From Microcaldota archaeon (GTDB taxonomy: Archaea > Micrarchaeota > Micrarchaeia > Micrarchaeales > Micrarchaeaceae), in NCBI GenBank assembly GCA_021811605.1, contig JAJZNR010000012.1, forward strand, positions 1 through 32,647: a DNA stretch of 32,647 bases. Direction: 5' to 3'. Under the pieces are notes generated by a model. The model was not told the DNA's origin, did no database searches, and was given only the letters and a program-made list of their open reading frames with translations. How positions within the stretch are numbered: position 1 is the first letter of the stretch; each line of letters starts with the position of its first letter. Below, piece by piece: positions 17,718 through 26,700 of the stretch. Made by a program: the position numbers and the translations under genes.

Positions 17718-18398
17718 ATGGGAGACAAACCAGCATACCTGATAAACAGCTACAGCGTGTCGAAGGTCATGGCCAGGGGGATGTCGATGGGATATCCTCC
17801 GCTTGGCTTCAAGGACGCCAAGGGTAATGTAGTCCTCACCGCGAAGCAGGGCGGGATAGGGAGGCACGCAGTTCTTGCGGACGGGAGCGGGAACATGGTA
17901 GGCTACGTGCAGAAGAAGGGCATATCCCTTGGAAATTCGGCAACCTACCAGTTCTTTGATGGGAAGAACCAGCAGATAGGCCAGGTGAAGATAAGGGCAG
18001 GCCTCATGGGAATGAGCGAGACGATATCCATGCAGGATCCGAACGGCAATGCCGTAGCGTCGGCGACCGGCAATTTTGCGGGTTTCAACTACGAGGTGAT
18101 GGATGCAGAGGGTAAAAAGACCCTGGCAAAAATCTATCGAAACACGGGCAGCCAGAACCAGCAGGGGGGCGGTGGCGGTCTAGGCGGGCTGCTGAAGCAG
18201 GCCGCTGGCGCGATGATAAGCCAGGCGATGGGCTCTTACAATGTAGAGATATTGGACAAGTCCATAAACGACCTGTCAAGGCTCTTCATACTTGAACTGG
18301 TAGTGGTGCTCGATACCATGTACCAGCCGAACAGCGGAGGGTTCTCCAGTGGAGGAGGAATGGGTCCTGGAGGCGGGGGTTTCAACATAAAGATTTAA
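17718..18398 (+). CDS. LURP-one-related/scramblase-like protein with Gly-rich insert
   Basis: Repeated beta motifs (VLADGSGNMVGYVQKKGISLGNSATYQFFDGKNQQIGQVKI...SMQDPNGNAVASATGNF...YEVMDAEGKKTLAKI...LFILELVVVLDTMY). Confidence 0.65.
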   Translation: MGDKPAYLINSYSVSKVMARGMSMGYPPLGFKDAKGNVVLTAKQGGIGRHAVLADGSGNMVGYVQKKGISLGNSATYQFFDGKNQQIGQVKIRAGLMGMSETISMQDPNGNAVASATGNFAGFNYEVMDAEGKKTLAKIYRNTGSQNQQGGGGGLGGLLKQAAGAMISQAMGSYNVEILDKSINDLSRLFILELVVVLDTMYQPNSGGFSSGGGMGPGGGGFNIKI

Positions 18399-18412
18399 CA
18401 TGGTGTATAGAA

Positions 18413-19483
18413 ATGGGTTTCCTTAGTGCACTGTTTCCGAACATAGAACTTGGTATAAAGATATCCAACCAGGTCATAGGCACGCTCCTGAAGGACAAGG
18501 AGCTGTTCATCTACCCTGTGGTGATGGCGCTGATAGCGTTCCTGCTGCTAGTGGTAGTGTTCGTGCCCTTCATCTTCCTCGGAGGGCTGGTCGCAGGTCC
18601 GCTATCTCTCATTGCGCTCCTGATAATATACTACCTGATAACCACGTTCGTGGCTACGTACTTCCTCTTTGCGCTATATATTGCGTTCACTAACTTCGTC
18701 CAGGGAAAGAAGATAGGTATGGGAGCCGCGCTTTCGCAGGCGAAGGCGTACCTGCCGCAGATAATACAGTGGACGATATTCTACACGATTGTGATGCTGA
18801 TAGTGCGCCTCATTGAGGGCGCGGCGTCGAACAACAGGGGGGCACTTGGGTTCGTTCTCCAGCTTGTGCTGCAGGAAGTCATTGCGATAGGGCTCTTCCT
18901 CGGAACGACATTCGCGATACCCGTCATGTACGAGGATAAGGTTGGCCCGATCCAGGCAGTGAAGAGAAGCGCTATGTTCATAATCAACAACATAGGCAAG
19001 ACCTTCTCCGGAATAATCTACTTCGACATAATCGCATTCGTGATAAAGGCGGTTGGCGGCGTATTCATCGTAGCCGCGATTTTCATGGGGGTAGTGGACC
19101 TTATGATCGACAGCGGCGCGACGATACCGTTTATGGGACACGTCAGTCTGATATGGATAATTGTCACCTTCATACTCGGCCTCGCGATATACATAATAGG
19201 CGCGCTCTTCAACTACGTGACGCTGCATATCTACTACCTGGTGGTCTACGATTACGTGAGGAACCACAAGGCGCCAAAAGGCATGGACGAGACCCTGATA
19301 ACTTCATCCATAAAGCACACCACTGGAGCCACCGGCCTGCAGGGCGGAGGGAGGGGCTCCGGAAAGAAGGGAGGGAGCAGCGGCGGAGGCCAGCAGCAAG
19401 GTGGCAGTGGCGGGATCTTCGGAGGTCTATTCCAGTCTGGCGGAGGGAACAGCCCTCCTGACATGAAGGACTACGTGAAATAG
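18413..19483 (+). CDS. Multi-TM membrane protein (DUF6159-like) with Gly/Gln-rich tail
   Basis: Six or more hydrophobic segments, AVKRSAMFIINNIGKTFSGIIYFDIIAF, YYLVVYDYVRNHKAP, and tail GGGRGSGKKGGSSGGGQQQGGSGG. Confidence 0.6.
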   Translation: MGFLSALFPNIELGIKISNQVIGTLLKDKELFIYPVVMALIAFLLLVVVFVPFIFLGGLVAGPLSLIALLIIYYLITTFVATYFLFALYIAFTNFVQGKKIGMGAALSQAKAYLPQIIQWTIFYTIVMLIVRLIEGAASNNRGALGFVLQLVLQEVIAIGLFLGTTFAIPVMYEDKVGPIQAVKRSAMFIINNIGKTFSGIIYFDIIAFVIKAVGGVFIVAAIFMGVVDLMIDSGATIPFMGHVSLIWIIVTFILGLAIYIIGALFNYVTLHIYYLVVYDYVRNHKAPKGMDETLITSSIKHTTGATGLQGGGRGSGKKGGSSGGGQQQGGSGGIFGGLFQSGGGNSPPDMKDYVK

Positions 19484-19599
19484 AGTCAGGGTGGAACTGC
19501 CGGTCGTGCCGAGCCTGCTTACTCCTCTTTCGGAGCGTGGTCGTGGATGCATTAGGCGAAGGCTCTCTTCCCATGGCTTGCGCGGGGAGGGGAGCCGCA

Positions 19600-20286
19600 T
19601 CAGGACTTGTACTTGCTAACGGACCCGTACGTGCATGTGCATGGCGCGTTATGGCAGACGTGGCAGTTGTTGGGGAACTCCTTGGCGAGAATCGCGGCGA
19701 GGTCTATGCCTTCGGAGTTCAGTACTCCCATGAGGCAGGAGAAGAAGTCAGCAGCCTCTAGCTTCACCTCGTCGAGGTGCGCCTCGCTCCTGTCACCCAT
19801 GTAATACTGCACTGCCTCTGACAGTTCGCCGGACTCTTCTGCTAGATGTATGCCTGCATCCTTCACGTCCCTCCTGTCGGCAGGATATACCTTATTGAAC
19901 ATCAGCTGGAACTCCGCTATCGTCTGCGGCTTTCTGGAGCCATCGGGCACTATCTTGCGGCGAACCTCAACCTTCTCGGCCCTGCAGTTGCACGGCGCCT
20001 CGCCGCAGTACGAGCACAGGTACGGGAACCTTTCCCAGACTATATCCGATATGCTGATGTGGAGGCGGTTCATCAGGCTAGTGAACCAGCTGAACGTTAT
20101 CATTATGTTTATCTCCACCTTCTTTCTGTCGCCTTTCCTTATGCCCTTTATAGCCCGCATGGTAAAGCGCTGTATCTGCGTAAGAAGGTCCCAGTGCGTG
20201 TATGCGCGGTCGTTCGGTATGCCATAGACCGCATCCACAAAACTGGAGTACTCCGCGATGGTAGAGGCGGGGTTGAGAGACGCCAT
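19600..20286 (-). CDS. Tandem MazG-like (all-alpha NTP-PPase) protein with two Cys clusters
   Basis: C-terminal half has EESGELSEAV...EAADFFSCL. The N-terminal half repeats the layout without the acidic residues. Each half ends in C-x2-C-x4-C-x-C. Confidence 0.75.
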   Translation of the reverse strand: MASLNPASTIAEYSSFVDAVYGIPNDRAYTHWDLLTQIQRFTMRAIKGIRKGDRKKVEINIMITFSWFTSLMNRLHISISDIVWERFPYLCSYCGEAPCNCRAEKVEVRRKIVPDGSRKPQTIAEFQLMFNKVYPADRRDVKDAGIHLAEESGELSEAVQYYMGDRSEAHLDEVKLEAADFFSCLMGVLNSEGIDLAAILAKEFPNNCHVCHNAPCTCTYGSVSKYKS

Positions 20287-20329
20287 GGAATTAATTCTGC
20301 TTGTGTGATATATATTTCTTTCTGGAAGC

Positions 20330-20899
20330 TCATCCCTTAGTCAATATCGTCAGATGCAGTCTCTTCGCAAGGAGATAGAACTTCTCGCTGTAGCGGTAGA
20401 TCACATACATTATTATGAGGCTGAGCGCCACCCCGGCTAGCACGTCGGTGAAGTAGTGGACTCCCAGGTAGACCCTGCCGAAAAGGACCAGCAGCAGCCA
20501 TATCGCATAAAGTGCGAATGCTTTCCTGTACCTCCACAGGAAGAGGACTACTCCGGTAAGCACCATCGCATGGTCGCTCGGGAACGAATAGCTGTTCTCG
20601 CATCCGTTCGGCATGTTTATCCATTGCAAGGAAGGGATGCTGCACGGCCTCGGCTCTGCCACGGCGTACTTTATGCCGGAACCTATTGCAAAGAGCAGCA
20701 CCAGTGAGAATATGTAGGCGTATATTGCCTTGTCCTTCTTGAGGTAGAGGTATCCGAGCACCAGAAGGAGCACCACGTAGTAGGATTCTGAGAGTATGCT
20801 CATGAGAGGGTTTAACCACGAACCTGCTGTCGCGGCTATCCCGTTTACGAGCTGGAATGCGGCGATGTTTATTCCTATAGTGGTAGGGTCGAAAAGCAA
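20330..20899 (-). CDS. PAP2-family membrane phosphatase
   Basis: KYAVAEPRP, SFPSDHAM, GRVYLGVHYFTDVLAG motifs. Confidence 0.92.
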   Translation of the reverse strand: MLFDPTTIGINIAAFQLVNGIAATAGSWLNPLMSILSESYYVVLLLVLGYLYLKKDKAIYAYIFSLVLLFAIGSGIKYAVAEPRPCSIPSLQWINMPNGCENSYSFPSDHAMVLTGVVLFLWRYRKAFALYAIWLLLVLFGRVYLGVHYFTDVLAGVALSLIIMYVIYRYSEKFYLLAKRLHLTILTKG

Positions 20900-20931
20900 A
20901 AAAACACGCTCCTGTCTTCCGTTTGAGACTT

Positions 20932-20953
20932 GGATAAGTATGAGGATAAGTAT
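20932..20953. repeat. 12-bp-period direct repeat GGATAAGTAT(GA) x2 beside a TATA box
   Basis: GGATAAGTAT at 20932-20941 and 20944-20953, immediately before TATATAAATGG in the divergent PAP2/ZIP promoter region. Confidence 0.6.
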
Positions 20954-20989
20954 ATAAATGGTTGTAAATGAACTCCTATAACTCGGTTA

Positions 20990-21766
20990 TTGGGTGACCG
21001 CTTGATAGCGAACTATTACCTGACAGTGGGCCTCTCCATAGCGATGGGGCTTTCCATCTTCCTCTCCTTCCCGCTTGTTATGGACAGGAAGGCGAGCGCG
21101 AGGCGGCTGCTGCTCTACAACGCGATTGCAATAGGCATACTCGTGTTCCTGCTGATGGACATATATGGGGACGTTGCCGCTGTGTTCGCCGGCGACGCGA
21201 TAACGGACCCTCTGCTGCTGGTGTTCCTCGCCGGGTTCGTGATATCGTTTGCTTTCTTCATCCTGCCTAAGGGCAGCAGGGATCCTTCCGAGAACCCGAA
21301 AAGGACGTCGGTGCTGGCCGCGATCGGAATAGGATTCCAGAACCTTACCGAGGGGCTGGTGTTCGGCTCTGCGGGGGCGGCGGGCCTCCTTCCGGTATAT
21401 GTCCTGGCGGCGATAGGGTTCTCGGTGCAGAACATAACCGAGGGATTCCCTATAGCGGCGCCCCTTTTCGGGCAGCTCGAGAAGACCAGCAGGAAGTTCA
21501 TAGGCGGAGTCTTCCTTCTCGGCGGCCTGCCTACCGTGATCGGCACGGCCATAGGGCTGGTCTTCTTTTCCAGCCTCTTCATAACTTTCTTCGACTCGCT
21601 CGCATGCGCTGCGATACTTTACGTCGTACTGGTGCTCTTCCACGTGAACGTTAACAGGGGGACGAAGGACCCTGCGGGGATAAAGACCGCGATGACATAT
21701 ACTTACGGAGGCATACTGATAGGATTCGTGATCGCGTATGTTCTCAACTATTCAGTTGCGGTTTAA
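20990..21766 (+). CDS. ZIP-family metal transporter-like protein
   Basis: Eight-TM-like layout with IGIGFQNLTEGLVFG and IGFSVQNITEGFPIAAPLF at the positions of ZIP HNxxEG motifs. TTG start as supplied. Confidence 0.78.
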   Translation: MGDRLIANYYLTVGLSIAMGLSIFLSFPLVMDRKASARRLLLYNAIAIGILVFLLMDIYGDVAAVFAGDAITDPLLLVFLAGFVISFAFFILPKGSRDPSENPKRTSVLAAIGIGFQNLTEGLVFGSAGAAGLLPVYVLAAIGFSVQNITEGFPIAAPLFGQLEKTSRKFIGGVFLLGGLPTVIGTAIGLVFFSSLFITFFDSLACAAILYVVLVLFHVNVNRGTKDPAGIKTAMTYTYGGILIGFVIAYVLNYSVAV

Positions 21767-21887
21767 GTTTTAGTTTTAGTGATGGCATAGGAGCGTAGGC
21801 GTGTGGTTTGTTTGGCTGTTGAGACAGACTGTGAGGTAAGGAAAAGAACGGAGTGCGGTACAGGTACAGACAGGCCGTAAACTGGAG

Positions 21888-23120
21888 TCAGCTGCCATTG
21901 CCCGTATGTATTCCTGAAGCTGCCCCGGCCCATCCAGTAACGCCGCCGGTGCTGCTGTTGAAGGTGACAATCCCGCTGTCACTCGGATTTGACGAGAACG
22001 CGAACGCCCAGTTGCCGTTGCTTACAAGAGTCCAGCCCGGGCTTACCGAGGTTATCGTGCCGCCGCCGGTCTCCGACACGCCGCTTACCAGCAGGCCTTC
22101 GCCGCCGAAACCTGTCATCGTGTAGCTTCCTGGTGTCGTGCTGCTGGTACCGGATGCGCTGTGCGATACCTCGCTGTGGACCGTCTGGTTGATCTCCAGC
22201 ACGCCGAGTATGCCGCCGGTTACCGAGCCGGTCAGGGCGCTGATGGAATCGGCGCCGCCCGATACCGCGCTCGCCTTCCATATCGAAACATAATTGGTGT
22301 TACCATCCGAGTTCTCGCATGCTGATGACACTTTTGTAAACGTGTCTCCAAGAGTATCGGATAGCTGCGGAGTCTCGCAGGAGCCCCCTGTGGCGCTATC
22401 CGCGAATATTACATATACAGAGTCGCCAGAAGCAACAGAGCCCGGCAGAGTTGTCTTGCCTGAGGTGGTGCTGTTGGCATTGCCTCCTGTGTTCGGGAGC
22501 GATGAATAGCCACCCTGCACGAATGCACCCTGGCCCGCTATCGGAGTTGTTGTTCCGCTGCCGGAGCCTGGTGTGCCCCCACTGGGATATGAACCGTAGC
22601 CGCCGGCCAAAACCGTGCTGCCGAGTATCTGTGTGTTGATAGAGCCTATCTCAGCGATAAGGCCCGTCTTAGAAGCGGTGTTGTATTTCATCCACACGGT
22701 GCCGGAGAAGGACTGCCCGAGCTGGTTGTTGGACACCGGGCATGTAGTAGTTATTGCGTAGTTCTGCCCTGCCTGCTCTGTAAGCGTGCCGTTGCCGTAA
22801 AACGTTGAAGGTACAGACTGGTTTCCAGAACAGCCGATTCCAGTTGCTGTTATTGTGCCGACGTTCTGCGACATCAAAAGAGAGAGGGTGCCGTCACCGG
22901 TGAGGGCCGGCTGCGAGCATACGAATCCAGGTTGGGAGACGCATACGCTTGCTGGTATCCCTATATGCAACTGGAAGAGCACGGCCATTACGACCCCTAT
23001 TATGAGTATGGTCCAGCTGTAGTTCATCAGGTACTCTATGGTGGTCTGTTCACGCTCCTCTTCCGAACCTTTTTTCGCGGCGCGGGTGTGCGTTCTCCGT
23101 GGTGCGGTATTCGGGGCCAT
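21888..23120 (-). CDS. Type IV pilin-like secreted protein with large C-terminal domain
   Basis: N-terminal EREQTTIEYLMNYSWTILIIGVVMAVLFQL (class III signal/pilin helix), followed by a ~340-aa Ser/Thr/Gly-rich region. TATA TTTAAAAA at ~23151. Confidence 0.75.
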   Translation of the reverse strand: MAPNTAPRRTHTRAAKKGSEEEREQTTIEYLMNYSWTILIIGVVMAVLFQLHIGIPASVCVSQPGFVCSQPALTGDGTLSLLMSQNVGTITATGIGCSGNQSVPSTFYGNGTLTEQAGQNYAITTTCPVSNNQLGQSFSGTVWMKYNTASKTGLIAEIGSINTQILGSTVLAGGYGSYPSGGTPGSGSGTTTPIAGQGAFVQGGYSSLPNTGGNANSTTSGKTTLPGSVASGDSVYVIFADSATGGSCETPQLSDTLGDTFTKVSSACENSDGNTNYVSIWKASAVSGGADSISALTGSVTGGILGVLEINQTVHSEVSHSASGTSSTTPGSYTMTGFGGEGLLVSGVSETGGGTITSVSPGWTLVSNGNWAFAFSSNPSDSGIVTFNSSTGGVTGWAGAASGIHTGNGS

Positions 23121-23329
23121 TCAATCGTTGTTTCTGATTGGCTGACTGGATTTTTAAACCTGCTGTTAGTTCTCGGATTTTTGGCGGTTCTGCACACTCT
23201 CGGCTCAGGTATCCGACCGGGATTGGGGAATGCTTACGACACGCAAGTTTTACCTGAAATTCTGTGTCGTGATGAGAAGGAGGGGTGAACTGGTTGGGAT
23301 AGATTCCGCCAGAGAAACTTTACAAGGAA

Positions 23330-23485
23330 ATGTCGGCCGCTGCGCGAGCGCCGACCGACAGATTATATCCGGGCATTACGCGCGAAGGGCTAAGGGCGAA
23401 GGAGAGCAGGAGGCGCGACCTGAGCGCTGCCGGGCTCATGACCATCCTCACGTGGGGCATGCGTATTCTCATCATACAGCTGTGA
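23330..23485 (+). CDS. Possible small ORF (51 aa) ending in a hydrophobic segment
   Basis: Reading directly from the ATG at 23330 gives MSAAARAPTDRLYPGITREGLRAKESRRRDLSAAGLMTILTWGMRILIIQL. It is not in the supplied track. Confidence 0.25.
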   Translation: MSAAARAPTDRLYPGITREGLRAKESRRRDLSAAGLMTILTWGMRILIIQL

Positions 23486-23724
23486 ATAACATTTTCAGAT
23501 ATTTATAGCTAAGCAGAACTTTTTCGGTTTGTTAAACGGTTGGGAACATGACGCTTCGTCCAGCGACGTTGTGGCGCAATCCCTTTTAAACATGGAAATT
23601 ACACACACAGCAAGGGGAGGTACATGACAACAGACGGTTTGTCTGGACTGATTTTTGAGGGAGGCTTCCTTGATTGTATGTTTTTCCTCGTCATTACATT
23701 AATGCTCGATAGAAGGTGGGTAAA

Positions 23725-26700
23725 ATGCAATCTGTATCGTTGTACCTGGTAGTTTTACTGGCTGTGCTTGCGCCGCTGACGGTTGCTTATGCAACGTATA
23801 CGCCAATAAGCTTCGGACAGTCATCTGTCGTGCTTAGCGGTGGTGGTTGGTGGTGTTTCATACCCTTCCTGTGCAGCCCATCGTCTACTACGACCACCAC
23901 ATTGTGGCCCACTACATCAACGTCTGTCCATACCACGACAACAACCACACATACGACAACGTCCAGCGTGTACACATGGCTGACGACAGAGCCCACAACC
24001 TCATTTCATACTACGACCCCGACAACATATGTATCGTATATAGTTACTACAGCACCGCCTACCACTGCACCGCCTACTACAGTACCGCAGCAGCAGCAGT
24101 CGCAACCTGTAACCTCGTGGCACACCTACATAACGGCGTCGCCAACGTCCCTCACGGCTGGACAGACGGTAAAGCTTACAGCGACAGTAGACCACCAGCT
24201 TGGAAGTTACAATCTTGGCTTTGAGTATCAGTCTGGTCCCTGGAGCTGGACTGTGATTCCGACAAACTGCAAAGGGTATACGAATACATGCACGGCTAGT
24301 TACACCTCTTATTCTGCCGGTAGCCTGAACTTCCTCGCATATATAGCTAACAGTACCTGGTCCGGAGACGAGTCAGGTACTGCCAGCGTAACATGGAAGC
24401 CCGCATACGTATTTACCAATACCACGAACAAAACCACGACCGGAGGCACGCCGGGCTCCGGATCCGGCTCTGGAGGCACAGCGCCTCAGCCGGCTTCTTG
24501 GGGCACCACGCTCAGTGCATCGCCAACTGCGCCGGTTGCTGGAAGCACTACGACGCTTACGGCGACTGTGAACCACCAGCTTGGAAAATACACTCTCGCA
24601 TTCGAATATCAGTCTGGACCGAACACGTGGACCCTGCTGAATTCCGTGTGCAGCGGAACAGCGACAAGCTGCACAGCTAAATATACTTCAAACGCGGGCA
24701 AAACGATTAATTTCATGGCGTATGTAAGCAATAATACGTGGTCTGGCAATGTATCTAGAACAGTGCCTGTCACATGGTCGGCGCCTGTAGCCAACACAAC
24801 GGCAAACGCAACGGCAAACTCTACCGGAGGGACCAGCCCGCCACCATGGATTATCACGCTAACGGCGTCGCCAACCACGCTTTATGCCGGAAATGCGACG
24901 AGACTCACCGCAACGCTGAACCGGCCGGTAGGACGCAACCATCAACTAAGGTTCTCCGCAGGATCGAAGTGGGGCTTTACGGCTTATGGTTGTACTGGAA
25001 CAGGATGCGTTGCCACCTACTCCAGCCCTACTGCAGTTACCATGGCCATCACCGCGATAGTGAGCAACAGCAGCTGGGCGGGGGTGGACTCGAATCCCGT
25101 TTATGTCACATGGAAGACACCGATGGCTCCGCCAAACATGACGGCAAACTCCACCGTGAACAGCACAGTGAACGGAACGGTGAACTACACAGCGCCGGCA
25201 GACACGGGCTCGAACAACATCAGCTTCATCGCGTATCCGCTCCAGGCAAATGCCACCGAGCTTGGCAGTCCGTTCTCGCCTTCCCAGATAACGACACAGC
25301 TTGGCAACTGCGGAACCAATCCGCTAAGATGCGTGGTTCTGCAATGGTCTACGGTTGGAGGAGGCAGCGCCGAGAGATGCCAGATTACGGTAAACCCTGA
25401 CAACATCGGATTCGGCACTCCAGACCCGGTTCCCTGTGATTATTCGATGCGGGTGGCGCTGGAGCCGCCGCAGGGCACCGCACCGCAGCCATATACGTTC
25501 ACTCTCACGTTCTACGCCAGCCCATCATCACAGCCAGTAACGAGGTCGTTGACGGTTTACTCTTTGCCAACCGTAATCCTTCCATCGAATGCTGGAGGAA
25601 TAAATAATAGTGGAGGCCATGATTTTAGTGCCGTGGCCCTTAACTGCGGTGGACCATTCAACATGTGCAAGACGTTGGACCAGCAGGCGAGCAACAACTC
25701 CGATGGCACCCTGATCGCTGGAGGGACATTGTCATTGGGTCCAAGCGGTTATAGTAGCGAGGATAGAAACGAGTACGTCTCTGATCAGCTAAGATATCCA
25801 AGTTCTTACCTGGGCAGCGTCGTGCCGTATTCGGATAACACCGCTTATACCGTATACGTCAATACCTACCCTGCATGGAACACCGGATGCACAAGCTGGG
25901 GCGCAGGCGCCGCGATTTGGGGAGGAGCCTATATCGAGATATCGTCTGGGGACGCTTTTGGAAGCGCATTCGATCATCGTGCCTGGGTTTGCAGCACCAA
26001 ACAGCTTGACCTTTCGTTCATCCCGCTTCCGGGTCTCAGCGATTTTGCCGCATATCTTGCCGGTTTGGGTGAAGATGCCATATCAAGGCTCGTAGGAAAC
26101 TCCGCTAATAGCGATAGTTTCACTCCGATTAGCCTGTCACAGTCGTCAACGGCAATGTCGCAATTGCAGACACTGTCTGCCGACTTGCAAAACCTGAATG
26201 GCGTAAACAATTTCGAACCTGATAAGAACGGGCAGAGCATCGGAGATGTAGGTTATTGGCACATCGGTTATTTGGGATGGTCGTGGTCCACTGGTGCCCT
26301 GCCGGTGGGCACCGATTATACTGCCGGAATCACGCTTCTGGCCCACGAAGACTTACAGGAACTTTTGAATGTAGGAACCGCCAATAGCGTACTGCTGGCG
26401 GGCACTACTGTCCAGGTTGCAATGGCAGGAGTCGCCACACCTCCAGTCTCCGGTGCAGGCAGCGGCTCTTACACTCCGCCGATAATGGCGCCTCCTCCTT
26501 CGTCCGGTACAAATACAACGCAGTCCTCCCCCACGCCTGCGAACAACACCAACGCGACAGCAGGAGGTGGAAGCAGCTCCGGATCGTGGATTGTCACGCT
26601 AGTGGCTTCGCCGACAGTTCTTACCACAGGCACCGCAACTACGCTGACCGCGACAGTGAACCGCCAGATTGGTAACCACGAACTCCAGTTCGGATTCTCG

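Noticed and set aside
23267-23330. GTGATGA as a box C of a C/D guide RNA
   Set aside because: No CTGA D box or C'/D' pair at suitable spacing.
23847-25400. Out-of-frame + strand ORFs and minus ORFs inside the giant surface gene
   Set aside because: Low-complexity frame-shifted readings of the Thr-rich/Ig-repeat coding sequence; the 1599-aa frame explains the region.
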